The translations under genes and the position numbers were made by a program. DNA of 64,000 nt from Paragemmobacter straminiformis (lineage in GTDB: Bacteria > Pseudomonadota > Alphaproteobacteria > Rhodobacterales > Rhodobacteraceae): the NCBI RefSeq assembly GCF_014243445.1, contig NZ_JACLQD010000001.1, positions 310,001 through 374,000 of the forward strand, read 5' to 3'. The stretch's first letter is position 1. Every line of letters starts with the position of its first letter. This document shows positions 37,491 through 46,597 of the stretch, in pieces. Below the pieces are notes generated by a model. That model saw only the letters and a list, made by a program, of their open reading frames with translations, had not been told where the DNA came from and did not search any database.

Positions 37491-38374
37491 TCCCTGACCC
37501 CGACCTTCGCGCCCGTTTGCAGACCGATGCCGAAACCCTCGGCCAATCGCTGCCGCCCCTGCTGGCCGAGGCCGAGTTGCTCGCCTCGACCATCATGATG
37601 GGCGAACACGGGCGCAGGCGGGCGGGTCAGGGCGACGAATTCTGGCAATACCGCCCCGCCCATCCCGGTGACAGCGCCCGCATGATCGACTGGCGCCGCT
37701 CGGCCCGGTCGGACACGACCTTCGTGCGCGAACGCGAATGGCAGGCGGCGCAGTCGGTGACACTCTGGGTCGATGCCTCGCGGGCGATGGCCTTTCGCAG
37801 CGAGCGCAGCACCGTGACCAAGGCCGAACGCGCCCGCCTTCTGGCGCTGGCGGCGGCGGTGCTGCTGCTGCGCGGCGGCGAAAGGGTCGGCCTGTCGGGG
37901 GGCGATACGCCTCCGCGCTCGGGCAAGACGCAACTGCTGACGCTGGTGCGCGCGCTGTCATCGCCCGACGGCGCGCAGGAATACGGAGCCCCCGATGCCG
38001 ACGGGATCGTCAGCCACGGGCGGGCCATCTTCCTGTCGGATTTCCTTGGCCGGATCGAGGGTGTCGAAACCGCGCTGGCCCGTGCCTCGGACCGCGGCGC
38101 GCGCGGGGTGCTGGTGCAGGTGCTGGACCCCGCGGAAGAGGATTTTCCCTTTGACGGGCGCACCATCTTTGAATCGATGGGCGGCAGCATCAGCCATGAA
38201 ACCCTGCGGGCGGGTGACCTGCGGGCGCGCTATCTCGACCGTCTGGCCGAACGCAAGGACCGTCTGCAAAGCCTTGCCCGCGCTGTGGGATGGCATTTCC
38301 ACTGCCACCACACGGGCGACGCCCCGTTGCCCGCGCTTTTGTGGCTGTACCGCGCGATCGAGGGGGGCCGCTAG
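37487..38374 (+). CDS. DUF58 domain protein
   Basis: 295 residues with the DUF58 signature YRPAHPGDSARMIDWRRSAR, followed by a von Willebrand A-like fold (LWVDASRAM). DUF58 proteins are regular partners of MoxR ATPases and are thought to be chaperone clients or adaptors. No membrane segment. The start is a GTG that overlaps the moxR stop; the frame reaches further up but inside moxR. The TAG stop is followed directly by the ATG of the next gene. Confidence 0.92.
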   Translation: MIPDPDLRARLQTDAETLGQSLPPLLAEAELLASTIMMGEHGRRRAGQGDEFWQYRPAHPGDSARMIDWRRSARSDTTFVREREWQAAQSVTLWVDASRAMAFRSERSTVTKAERARLLALAAAVLLLRGGERVGLSGGDTPPRSGKTQLLTLVRALSSPDGAQEYGAPDADGIVSHGRAIFLSDFLGRIEGVETALARASDRGARGVLVQVLDPAEEDFPFDGRTIFESMGGSISHETLRAGDLRARYLDRLAERKDRLQSLARAVGWHFHCHHTGDAPLPALLWLYRAIEGGR

Positions 38375-41131
38375 ATGTGGATGCTTGGCCCCGTGGGCTT
38401 TACGGCGCCCGTGCTGCTGCTGGGGCTGATCGCGCTTCCGGTCCTGTGGTTCCTGTTGCGCGCCGTGCCACCCGCGCCGATCCGCCGCCGCTTTCCCGGC
38501 GTGGCGCTGCTTTTGGGCCTGACCGACGATCAGGTCGAAACCGACCGCACGCCGTGGTGGCTGCTGCTGCTTCGCATGCTCGCCATCGCCGCCGCCATCA
38601 TCGCCTTTGCCGGACCTGTGCTGCACCCCGAACAGCGCAAGGCCGGAAACGGGCCGCTGCTCATCGTCTTCGACGCATCCTGGGCCGATGCCCGCGACTG
38701 GCCGCGCCGGATCGACCGCGCCACCCAACTGCTTGACGAGGCAGGGCGCAGCGGCCGCCCCGTCGCCGTGATCCGCCTGACCGATGCGCCCGCGCAGGTC
38801 GATTTCCAAAGCGCCGATGCATGGGCGGGCCGGCTGGCCGCACTGTCGCCGCAGCCGTGGCTGCCCGCGCAGAACGCCGCATGGGCCGCGATGCTGCCTG
38901 CCGGAAACTTCGACAGTTTCTGGCTGTCCGACGGCCTTGACCACCCCGGCCGCGCGGCGCTTGCCGCATCGCTTGCGGACCGTGGCGCGCTGACGGTCTT
39001 TGCCAGCCCCCGCCCCGTTCTGGCGCTTTATCCCGCAGGCTTTGCCGATGGCGCGGTGCAGCTTGCCGCCACCCGCCTGCCCGCCGGCGAACCGGCCGAG
39101 GTCGAGGTCATCGCCCGTGGCCCCGACCCGTCGGGCATCGACCGCGAACTTGCCCGCGCGACGCTGTCCTTCGGCCTTGGCGCGGCGCGGGCCGAGGCGG
39201 CGCTGTCGCTGCCGCCGGAACTGCGCAACCGGATCAACCGTTTCGAGATCGCGGGAATGCGCTCGGCCGGGGCGGTCAGCCTGACCGACGACAGCCTGAA
39301 GCGGCGCAAGATCGCCCTGATCGGCGGACGCGAGGACCGCGAGGGGCTGCGGCTGCTCTCGCCCACGCATTACATCCGGCAGGCGGTGGAACCCGTGGCC
39401 GACCTGATCGACGGCACCCTGACCGATGCGCTTCTGGCCAGCCCCGATGTCATCATACTGGCCGATGTCGCCAAGCTGACGCAGACGGAACAGGACGGCT
39501 TGCTCGACTGGCTCGACAAGGGGGGCATGCTCTTGCGCTTTGCCGGGCCGACGCTGGCGGCATCCGACATCAGCCGCAGCGCCGAGGACCCGCTTCTGCC
39601 CGTGCGCCTGCGTGAAGGCGGCCGCACCGTCGGCGGCGCCATGAGCTGGGGCGAGCCAAAGACCCTTGCCCCCTTTGCCGAAGCCTCGCCCTTCCACGGT
39701 CTGGCCGTGCCGGCGGATGTGACGGTATCGTCGCAAGTGCTGGCCCAGCCCGACCCCGATCTGGCGCAACGCACCATCGCCGCACTGGCCGACGGCACGC
39801 CGCTGGTCACGCGCAAGGCCGTGGGTCAGGGGCAGGTGGTGCTGTTCCATGTCACGGCCAATGCCGAATGGTCCACCCTGCCGCTTTCGGGCCTCTTCGT
39901 GCAGATGCTCGAACGGCTGGCGGTTTCGACCCGCCCCGCGGCACCGCAAGCCGCGGACCTTGCCGGACAGACATGGGTTGCCGAAACCCTGCTCGATGCC
40001 TACGGCCAGAAGATCGACGCCGACACCAAGGCAGGCGTCGCGGGCGAGGCGCTGGCCGCCGCCATCGCCGCCGGACCGGACCCCGACTTCCGCCCCGGCC
40101 TCTACGCCGGATCCGACCGCCGCGTCGCACTGAATGCCGTGGGTGAAAAGGCAGGGTTCACCCTTGCCACATGGGCAGCCGGAACCGTGATCGAGGGGCT
40201 CGACGCCGCCAAGGAACAGGCGCTGAAGGGAAGTTTCCTGTCACTCGCCCTTGCGCTCTTGCTGCTCGACATCCTTGCCGCCCTTGCCCTGTCGGGCCGC
40301 CTGCCGCGCATCGCGCGGGGTGCGGCGGTGGTCGCCATGCTTGGCCTGCTGCCGCAGGGCGTCAGGGCGCAGGACGATGCCGCCGCCATCCGCGCGACCG
40401 AGGCCGTGGTGCTGGCCCATGTGATCACCGGCGACAGCGCCGTCGACGACGTGGCCGAGGCAGGGCTTACCGGCCTTGGCGAAAGGCTGTGGGAGCGCAC
40501 CTCGGTCGAACCCGAAGCGCCGGTCGGGGTGGATATCGAGAAAGACGATCTCGTGTTCTTTCCCTTCCTCTACTGGCCGGTGACGACCAGCCAACCCCTG
40601 CCTTCGGCCAAGGCCTATGCCAAGCTGAACGACTACCTGCGCACCGGCGGGATGATCCTGTTCGACACGCGCGACACCGACATGACGCGCGGCGGCGGCA
40701 CCTCGGCCGAGGCCGAAGCCCTGCAACGGATCGCGGCGGGGCTCGACATCCCCCCGCTCGAGCCGCTGCCGAAAGACCATGTCCTGACCCGCACCTTCTA
40801 TCTTTTGCAGGATTTTCCCGGCCGCTACGACGGCGGCATCGTCTGGGTCGAAGCCGCCCCCCCCGATGCCGAACAGGTCGAAGGCATGCCCTTCCGCAAC
40901 CTGAACGACGGGGTTACCCCCGTGGTGATCGGCGGCAACGACTGGGCAAGCGCATGGGCGGTCGATGATATGGGCGTGTCGATGTTCCCCGTCGGGCGCG
41001 GCTTTACGGGCGAGCGCCAGCGCGAGATGGCGAACCGTTTCGGCATCAACCTCATCATGCATGTGCTGACCGGCAACTATAAATCCGATCAGGTCCATGT
41101 GCCTGCGCTTCTGGAAAGGTTGGGGCAATGA
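38375..41131 (+). CDS. BatA-like N-terminal plus DUF4159 membrane protein
   Basis: 918 residues. The N-terminal part has two membrane helices (about 10-28 and 63-80) separated by a short loop with RRRFPG, as in the BatA-type N-terminus. A long extracytoplasmic part follows with an IILADVAKL segment and a glutamine-amidotransferase-like fold. A second hydrophobic stretch with signal-like end (about 620-665, GLLPQGVRAQD) leads into the DUF4159 domain (about 670-918: DDLVFFPFLYWPV, LRTGGMILFDTRD). It looks like a fusion of a Bat-type protein with DUF4159. The stop overlaps the next start (ATGA). Confidence 0.88.
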   Translation: MWMLGPVGFTAPVLLLGLIALPVLWFLLRAVPPAPIRRRFPGVALLLGLTDDQVETDRTPWWLLLLRMLAIAAAIIAFAGPVLHPEQRKAGNGPLLIVFDASWADARDWPRRIDRATQLLDEAGRSGRPVAVIRLTDAPAQVDFQSADAWAGRLAALSPQPWLPAQNAAWAAMLPAGNFDSFWLSDGLDHPGRAALAASLADRGALTVFASPRPVLALYPAGFADGAVQLAATRLPAGEPAEVEVIARGPDPSGIDRELARATLSFGLGAARAEAALSLPPELRNRINRFEIAGMRSAGAVSLTDDSLKRRKIALIGGREDREGLRLLSPTHYIRQAVEPVADLIDGTLTDALLASPDVIILADVAKLTQTEQDGLLDWLDKGGMLLRFAGPTLAASDISRSAEDPLLPVRLREGGRTVGGAMSWGEPKTLAPFAEASPFHGLAVPADVTVSSQVLAQPDPDLAQRTIAALADGTPLVTRKAVGQGQVVLFHVTANAEWSTLPLSGLFVQMLERLAVSTRPAAPQAADLAGQTWVAETLLDAYGQKIDADTKAGVAGEALAAAIAAGPDPDFRPGLYAGSDRRVALNAVGEKAGFTLATWAAGTVIEGLDAAKEQALKGSFLSLALALLLLDILAALALSGRLPRIARGAAVVAMLGLLPQGVRAQDDAAAIRATEAVVLAHVITGDSAVDDVAEAGLTGLGERLWERTSVEPEAPVGVDIEKDDLVFFPFLYWPVTTSQPLPSAKAYAKLNDYLRTGGMILFDTRDTDMTRGGGTSAEAEALQRIAAGLDIPPLEPLPKDHVLTRTFYLLQDFPGRYDGGIVWVEAAPPDAEQVEGMPFRNLNDGVTPVVIGGNDWASAWAVDDMGVSMFPVGRGFTGERQREMANRFGINLIMHVLTGNYKSDQVHVPALLERLGQ

Positions 41132-43221
41132 CCTTCGGCGCGGCTTCGGTTCTTTTCGACCCGCTGGTCGGCTGGCCCGTGCTTTACGCCTTGGCGGGGA
41201 TTGCGGTCCTCGGGCTTGGCCTCGCGGTCTGGCGCGGGCTGGCGGGGGCTTGGCTGCGGGTGCTGACCGCGCTGGTCCTGCTTGCCGCCATCGCCAACCC
41301 GTCGCTGCAACAAGAGGACCGCACGCCCCTGTCCGATATCGTGCTGCTCGTCGTCGACGAAAGCGCGAGCCAGTCGCTCTCGGACCGGCAGGTCCAGACC
41401 GCCGAGGCCATCGCCCGCGTCACGCAGGCCGTGGCAGCCCTGCCCAACACCGAACTGCGCGTGCTGCGCTTTCAGGACGGGGCCGAGGATGCGGGGTCCC
41501 TCGCCATGACCGCCCTGGCCGAGGCTTTGGCCGAAGAGCCGCGGGCAAGGGTGGCAGGCGCGATCCTGATTTCCGATGGCCGGGTGCATGACCTCGACCT
41601 TGCCCCTGCCTTGCCCGCACCGCTGCATCTGCTGCTGACGGGCCACGCCACCGACTGGGACCGCCGCCTGATCGTCAAGAACGCGCCCGCCTTCGCCATC
41701 CTCAACGAAGAGGTGATGCTGACCCTGCGGATCGAGGATGAAGGCAAGGCACCCGAAGGGGCCGAGGCCGATCTGACCATCGCCATCGACGATGCCGCAC
41801 CGCAGACCTATCGCATTCCCGTCGGGCAGGACATCGACCTGCCGGTGAAGCTGCCGCATGGCGGAATGAACGTGCTGCAATTCTCGACCCCCGCGCAGAC
41901 GGACGAATTGACCGACCGCAACAACGCCGCCGTGGTGCAGATCAACGGCGTGCGCGACCGCCTGCGCGTGCTGCTCGTCTCGGGCGAGCCGCATGCGGGC
42001 GAACGGGTCTGGCGCAACCTGCTGAAATCCGATGCAAGCGTCGATCTCGTCCACTTCACCATCCTGCGCCCGCCGGAAAAGCAGGACGGCATCCCCGTCT
42101 CGGAGCTTTCGCTCATCGCCTTTCCCACGCGCGAACTCTTCGTGGAAAAGATCAAGGAATTCGACCTCATCATCTTTGACCGCTACCGGATGCGGGGCAT
42201 CCTGCCCATGTCCTATCTGGAGAACGTGGCGAATTACGTGAAAGAGGGCGGCACCGTGCTGGTCGCCGCAGGGCCTGAATTCGGTGCCGTCGACAGCCTC
42301 TGGCGGTCTCCGCTGGCCGAGGTGCTGCCGGTGGAACCCACCTCGCAGGTGATCGAACAGGGCTTCCGCCCGAAGCTGACCGAGCTTGGCAAACAGCATC
42401 CCGTGACCGAGGGACTCGAGGCGCTGGCGCCCAAGGGCGGCTGGGGCCGCTGGTTCCGGCTGGTCGATGTGAAACCCATCGCGGGACAGGTCGTCATGTC
42501 CGGCCCCGGCGACCGCCCGCTTCTGGTGCTGAACCGCGTGGGCGAGGGACGGGTTGCGGTGCTGGCATCGGATCAGGCCTGGCTTTGGGGTCGCGGCTTC
42601 GAGGGGGGCGGGCCGCAGCTCGAACTGTTGCGGCGGCTGGCCCACTGGATGCTGAAAGAGCCGGAACTGGAAGAAGAGGCGCTGACGGCAACGGTCAACG
42701 GCGCGGTCTCGGCCCAGACGCTGACGATCACCCGCCGCACCATCGCGCCCACGCCCCCCGGACCGCTGACGATCACCGCACCCGATGGCAGCAAGACCGA
42801 GATCACCCTGCCCGAAACCGGACCGGGCCGCTACGCCACCGACTGGACCGCGCCTGTGATGGGCCTTTACCGTCTGGAACAGGGCGATCTGACGCGCGTG
42901 GTGGCGGTCGGCCCCTCGGCCCCGAAAGAGTTCGAACAGACCATCGCCAGCGGCGACCCGCTTGCCCCCGTCATCGCCCCCACCAACGGCGGCGTGCAGC
43001 GGATCGAGGCGGGCGTGCCCGAAATCCGCACCGTGCGCGAGGGGCGTCCGGCCTCGGGGCGCGGCTGGATCGGCATCACCCCGCGCGGGGCCTACGTGAC
43101 CGAGGATATTTCGGTGGCGCCGGTCTTGCCGGGATGGGTCTGGTTGCTTCTGGCGGCCGCCCTCGCCCTTGCCGCATGGCTGGTCGAGGGGCGCAAGGGC
43201 ACGGCCCGCCGCACCGCCTGA
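41128..43221 (+). CDS. Membrane protein of the MoxR operon (glutamine-amidotransferase-like)
   Basis: 697 residues. Two N-terminal membrane helices (about 11-30 and 36-55), a periplasmic body with VWA-like wording (IVLLVVDESASQSLSD) and a class-I amidotransferase-like fold lacking an obvious catalytic cysteine (LLVSGEPHAGERVWRNLL, FDRYRMRGILP), and a C-terminal membrane helix (about 668-690) with a short cytoplasmic tail. Such proteins regularly end moxR-DUF58-DUF4159 operons in alphaproteobacteria. The role is unknown; envelope integrity or stress tolerance is the usual suggestion for Bat-type systems. Confidence 0.85.
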   Translation: MTFGAASVLFDPLVGWPVLYALAGIAVLGLGLAVWRGLAGAWLRVLTALVLLAAIANPSLQQEDRTPLSDIVLLVVDESASQSLSDRQVQTAEAIARVTQAVAALPNTELRVLRFQDGAEDAGSLAMTALAEALAEEPRARVAGAILISDGRVHDLDLAPALPAPLHLLLTGHATDWDRRLIVKNAPAFAILNEEVMLTLRIEDEGKAPEGAEADLTIAIDDAAPQTYRIPVGQDIDLPVKLPHGGMNVLQFSTPAQTDELTDRNNAAVVQINGVRDRLRVLLVSGEPHAGERVWRNLLKSDASVDLVHFTILRPPEKQDGIPVSELSLIAFPTRELFVEKIKEFDLIIFDRYRMRGILPMSYLENVANYVKEGGTVLVAAGPEFGAVDSLWRSPLAEVLPVEPTSQVIEQGFRPKLTELGKQHPVTEGLEALAPKGGWGRWFRLVDVKPIAGQVVMSGPGDRPLLVLNRVGEGRVAVLASDQAWLWGRGFEGGGPQLELLRRLAHWMLKEPELEEEALTATVNGAVSAQTLTITRRTIAPTPPGPLTITAPDGSKTEITLPETGPGRYATDWTAPVMGLYRLEQGDLTRVVAVGPSAPKEFEQTIASGDPLAPVIAPTNGGVQRIEAGVPEIRTVREGRPASGRGWIGITPRGAYVTEDISVAPVLPGWVWLLLAAALALAAWLVEGRKGTARRTA

Positions 43222-43236
43222 CGCGGGGCCCGAAGG

Positions 43237-43926
43237 TCAAAGCCCCAGCATGACCTGCCGCGAATGCGACCAGAACTCGCGCCGCAGCAAGACACCCGCA
43301 GCCGCGACCGAGGTCACGACCAGAACCCAAGGCCCCAGCAGCCAACCCAGCGCAGCCAGCGCGAAGTAGATCGACCGCAGGCCGCGGTTGAAGCTGCGCG
43401 CGGCGGTGATGTTGATCTCGCCCGCCTGCGCGGCGCGCGGCAGGGCGGCGGGGTTGGTGATGTCATTGGGCACCGCCGCCATCAGGATCGAGCAATAGCC
43501 GAAAAGGCGATGCGCCCAGATGAACTTGAGCAGCGCATTGGCAAGAAAGGCGAGGATCAGGATGATCTTGACCTCGAGCAGCACCGCCACCGCCTGCAAC
43601 GACAGGTCCGAGGCGAGCGACTCGAGCCGCTGGGTATTGCCGATCAGCGCCACCCCGCCCCCGATGGCGATCATGCTGGCCGAAGCGAAAAAGGCCGTGC
43701 CCTGCCGCAGGGAATCAAGGATCGTCGCGTCGAAGATGCGCGGCTGACGGGTGACGAATTCGACCATCCAATCCCTGCGGTGCCGCTCCATCAGGACAGA
43801 CACCGAAGGCCGGTTCGCCGGCGGATGCTCGCTCAGCCACCCGCTTGCGAAGAACAGCGCCATCAGCACGGCAAGCCCGATGCCGTCGAGTATGGTAAAG
43901 GGGCCAAGGTGCAGCATACTGTCCAT
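43237..43926 (-). CDS. DUF599 membrane protein
   Basis: 229 residues with four predicted helices and the DUF599 features: an N-terminal DGIGLAVLMALFFASGW, RRDWMVEF, then ILDSLRQGTAFFASASMIAIGG and a late NDITNPAALPRAAQ. It is an inner-membrane protein of unknown function, common in Rhodobacterales. The start at 43926 is one of three close candidates (GTG 43932, ATG 43917) with weak ribosome sites. It is convergent with the MoxR operon and divergent from glcD. Confidence 0.87.
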   Translation of the reverse strand: MDSMLHLGPFTILDGIGLAVLMALFFASGWLSEHPPANRPSVSVLMERHRRDWMVEFVTRQPRIFDATILDSLRQGTAFFASASMIAIGGGVALIGNTQRLESLASDLSLQAVAVLLEVKIILILAFLANALLKFIWAHRLFGYCSILMAAVPNDITNPAALPRAAQAGEINITAARSFNRGLRSIYFALAALGWLLGPWVLVVTSVAAAGVLLRREFWSHSRQVMLGL

Positions 43927-43969
43927 GCCCACAGGATTAGCACGGGCGCACGCCTTGTCATCTGTCGAA

Positions 43970-43992
43970 ATTGGTTATATCACCTTACCAAT
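43970..43992. promoter_or_regulatory. Candidate operator of glcDEF
   Basis: Inverted repeat ATTGGT - 11 bases - ACCAAT, 22 bases before the glcD start. The overlap with the expected promoter region and the common use of a GntR-type regulator (GlcC) for glycolate oxidase genes make it a candidate operator. No regulator gene is adjacent in the window. Confidence 0.35.
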
Positions 43993-44013
43993 CCCGCAAT
44001 ATGAGGTGCCGCA

Positions 44014-45447
44014 ATGGACATGCCCCTTCCCGATCCTTCGGTGCTGTCGCGGCGGGCGCGCATCTGGGACAGGCTTGCCGCCGCCCTGCCCGCCGATGCG
44101 CTGATCACCGACCCGACCGAAACGCGCGCCTATGAATGCGATGCCCTCACCGCCTATCGCTGCCTGCCGCTGGCGGTCACCCTGCCGCGCAGCACCGAAG
44201 AGGCGGCAGCGATCCTGCGGATTTGCAGCGAGGAAGGGGTCAAGGTCATCCCGCGCGGGGCGGGAACCTCGCTTGCCGGCGGCTCGCTTCCCACGGCCGA
44301 TGCGGTGATCCTTGGCGTGGCGCGGATGAACGCGGTGCTGGAAACCGATTACGACAACCGCTTCATCCGCGTGCAATCGGGGCGCACCAACCTGTCGGTC
44401 ACGGGCGCGGTCGAGGCGGACGGCTTTTTCTACGCCCCCGACCCGTCAAGCCAGCTGGCCTGCGCCATCGCGGGCAACATCGGCATGAACTCGGGCGGGG
44501 CGCATTGCCTGAAATACGGCGTCACCACCAACAACCTTCTGGGCGTCACGCTGGTGACGATGGCGGGCGAGGTGCTGACCATCGGCGGCCCCTACCTTGA
44601 CGCGGGCGGGCTGGACCTGCTGGGCGTGATCTGCGGCTCCGAAGGGCAACTGGGCGTGGTCACCGAGGCGTGGCTGCGCATCCTGCCCAAGCCCGAAGGC
44701 GCGCGCCCCGTGCTGATGGGCTTTGCCTCGAACGAGGTGGCGGGGGCCTGCGTATCCGACATCATCAAGGGCGGGCTTCTGCCCGTCGCCATCGAATTCA
44801 TGGACCGCCCCTGCATCGTCGCCACCGAAGCCTTCGCCCATGCGGGCTACCCCGATTGCGAGGCGCTTCTGATCGTCGAGGTCGAGGGCAGTCCCGCCGA
44901 GATCGACGACCAGTTGGCCCGCATCAAGACCATCGCCACGCGCCACAACCCCGTCGCCTACCGCGAGGCCGCGACCGAGGACGAGGCGAAACGCATCTGG
45001 CTTGGCCGCAAGTCGGCCTTTGGCGCGATGGGGCAGATGGGCGATTACATCTGCCTCGATGGCACGATCCCGGTCTCGGAACTTGCCCATGTGCTGCGGC
45101 GCATCGGCGAGTTGACCGCCAGCTACGGCCTGCGGGTCGCGAATGTGTTCCATGCGGGCGACGGCAACATGCACCCGCTCATCATCTTCGACGCCAACAA
45201 GGCGGGCGATCTGGAACTGGCCGAGGCGCTGGGGGCCGACATCCTGCGACTTTGCGTCGAGGTGGGCGGCTGCCTGACGGGCGAGCATGGCGTGGGCGTG
45301 GAAAAGCGCGACCTGATGCATGTGCAGTTCAGCGCGGCGGATATGGAGGCGCAGCTGCGGGTGAAGGATGTGTTCGACCCCGCATGGCTGCTGAACCCGG
45401 CCAAGGTGTTCCCGCTGGACGTGACCGCATCGCGCCGCGCGGCCTGA
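44014..45447 (+). CDS. glcD: Glycolate oxidase subunit GlcD (FAD-linked)
   Basis: 477 residues. The N-terminal PCMH-type FAD domain has VIPRGAGTSLAGGSLPTADAVIL and the segment AGNIGMNSGGAHCLKYGVTTNN. The C-terminal oxidase cap ends with VFHAGDGNMHPLI and GGCLTGEHGVG, which carry the substrate and metal histidines. It oxidises glycolate (or D-lactate) to the 2-oxoacid, passing electrons via GlcF to the respiratory chain. It is the first gene of glcD-glcE-glcF. The length is usual. Confidence 0.94.
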   Translation: MDMPLPDPSVLSRRARIWDRLAAALPADALITDPTETRAYECDALTAYRCLPLAVTLPRSTEEAAAILRICSEEGVKVIPRGAGTSLAGGSLPTADAVILGVARMNAVLETDYDNRFIRVQSGRTNLSVTGAVEADGFFYAPDPSSQLACAIAGNIGMNSGGAHCLKYGVTTNNLLGVTLVTMAGEVLTIGGPYLDAGGLDLLGVICGSEGQLGVVTEAWLRILPKPEGARPVLMGFASNEVAGACVSDIIKGGLLPVAIEFMDRPCIVATEAFAHAGYPDCEALLIVEVEGSPAEIDDQLARIKTIATRHNPVAYREAATEDEAKRIWLGRKSAFGAMGQMGDYICLDGTIPVSELAHVLRRIGELTASYGLRVANVFHAGDGNMHPLIIFDANKAGDLELAEALGADILRLCVEVGGCLTGEHGVGVEKRDLMHVQFSAADMEAQLRVKDVFDPAWLLNPAKVFPLDVTASRRAA

Positions 45448-45456
45448 CCCGTCGCG

Positions 45457-45510
45457 GCGGGGGGTTTCACACCCCCCGCACCCCCCGTGGGATATTTGAG
45501 GCAAGAGGAA
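45457..45510. repeat. Intergenic hairpin-GGGATATTTG element, copy 5
   Basis: Perfect stem GCGGGGGGT/ACCCCCCGC with loop TTCAC, then CACCCCCCGTGGGATATTTG and GCAAGAGGAA. It lies between glcD and glcE, where full termination would cut off the operon, so partial termination or processing is more likely here. Confidence 0.75.
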
Positions 45511-45519
45511 AGGGCCAAG

Positions 45520-46596
45520 ATGCGACCCGCAACCGAGGCAGAACTGGCCGGGATCATCGAAGGGGCCGAGGGGCCGCTTGCCATCACTGGCGGCGGCACA
45601 AGGCGATTGGGCACGGCACGGGGCGCAAGGCTTGAAACCGGCGGTCTGTCGGGCATCAGCCTTTACGAACCGGGCGCGCTGACGCTGGTGGTCAAGGCGG
45701 GAACGCCACTGGCCGAGGTCGAGGCCACGCTCGATGCCGAAGGCCAGCGCCTGCCCTTCGAGGCCCCCGATCTGCGCGGCCTGCTGGGCCGCACGGGGCA
45801 AAGCACCATCGGCGGCGTGGTGGCCACCAATGCCAGCGGCCCGCGCCGCGTGCAGGCGGGGGCCTGCCGCGACAGCCTGATCGGGGTGCGGTTCGTCGAC
45901 GGGACGGGCACCGTCATCCGCAACGGCGGGCGGGTGATGAAGAACGTCACGGGCTATGATCTGGTCAAGCTGGTGGCCGGTTCGCGCGGCGCCTTGGGCG
46001 TGCTGACGGAAGTGGCCTTCAAGCTGCTTCCCAAACCCGAAACCCGGACGAGCCTGCGGATCGACGGGCTGTCCGATGCGGCGGCGGTGGCGGCGATGGC
46101 CTCGGCGCTGACCTCGCCCTTCGATGTCACGGGGGCGGCGCATTGGCCCGGGCGCGGCACTTTCCTGCGGATCGAGGGGTTCGCCGCATCGGTCGCCTAT
46201 CGCCGTGCGGAACTGCAACGGCGGCTTGCGGGCTTTGGCGCGGTGGATGTGGCCGTGGACGACCCCTGGCCCGCGATCCGCGATGTGGCCCCCTTTCACG
46301 ATGCGGCGGGCGATGTGTGGCGGCTGTCCACCGTGCCATCGGAAGCGGCGGCTTTGGCGGCGCGGGCCGGGGCCGATCAGGTTCTTTACGACTGGGGCGG
46401 CGGGCTGGTCTGGCTGCGCCTTGCCGAAGGCACCGACCTGCGGGCGCGGCTCGGCCCGTTTCAGGGCCATGCCACGCTTGTCCGCTCGGCAAGCGCGCTG
46501 CAAAGGTTCCAGCCCGAACCCGCACCCATCGCCGCGCTGACGAAAGGTCTGCGCGCCAAATTCGACCCGCGCGGCCTGTTTTCGGTGGAAATCTGA
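45520..46596 (+). CDS. glcE: Glycolate oxidase subunit GlcE (FAD-binding)
   Basis: 358 residues, shorter relative of GlcD with one FAD domain (GGGTRRLGTARGARLETG, then STIGGVVATNASGPRRVQAGACRD and GRVMKNVTGYDLVKL). It partners GlcD and GlcF in the membrane-linked glycolate oxidase complex. AAGGG lies before the ATG at 45520; a GTG at 45487 falls inside the repeat element and is rejected. The stop is followed at once by glcF. Confidence 0.92.
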   Translation: MRPATEAELAGIIEGAEGPLAITGGGTRRLGTARGARLETGGLSGISLYEPGALTLVVKAGTPLAEVEATLDAEGQRLPFEAPDLRGLLGRTGQSTIGGVVATNASGPRRVQAGACRDSLIGVRFVDGTGTVIRNGGRVMKNVTGYDLVKLVAGSRGALGVLTEVAFKLLPKPETRTSLRIDGLSDAAAVAAMASALTSPFDVTGAAHWPGRGTFLRIEGFAASVAYRRAELQRRLAGFGAVDVAVDDPWPAIRDVAPFHDAAGDVWRLSTVPSEAAALAARAGADQVLYDWGGGLVWLRLAEGTDLRARLGPFQGHATLVRSASALQRFQPEPAPIAALTKGLRAKFDPRGLFSVEI

Positions 46597-46597
46597 C

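Noticed and set aside
45487-45519. GTG start for glcE inside the repeat element
   Set aside because: It would place the repeat tail in the protein; the ATG at 45520 has a good ribosome site and a family-like N-terminus.
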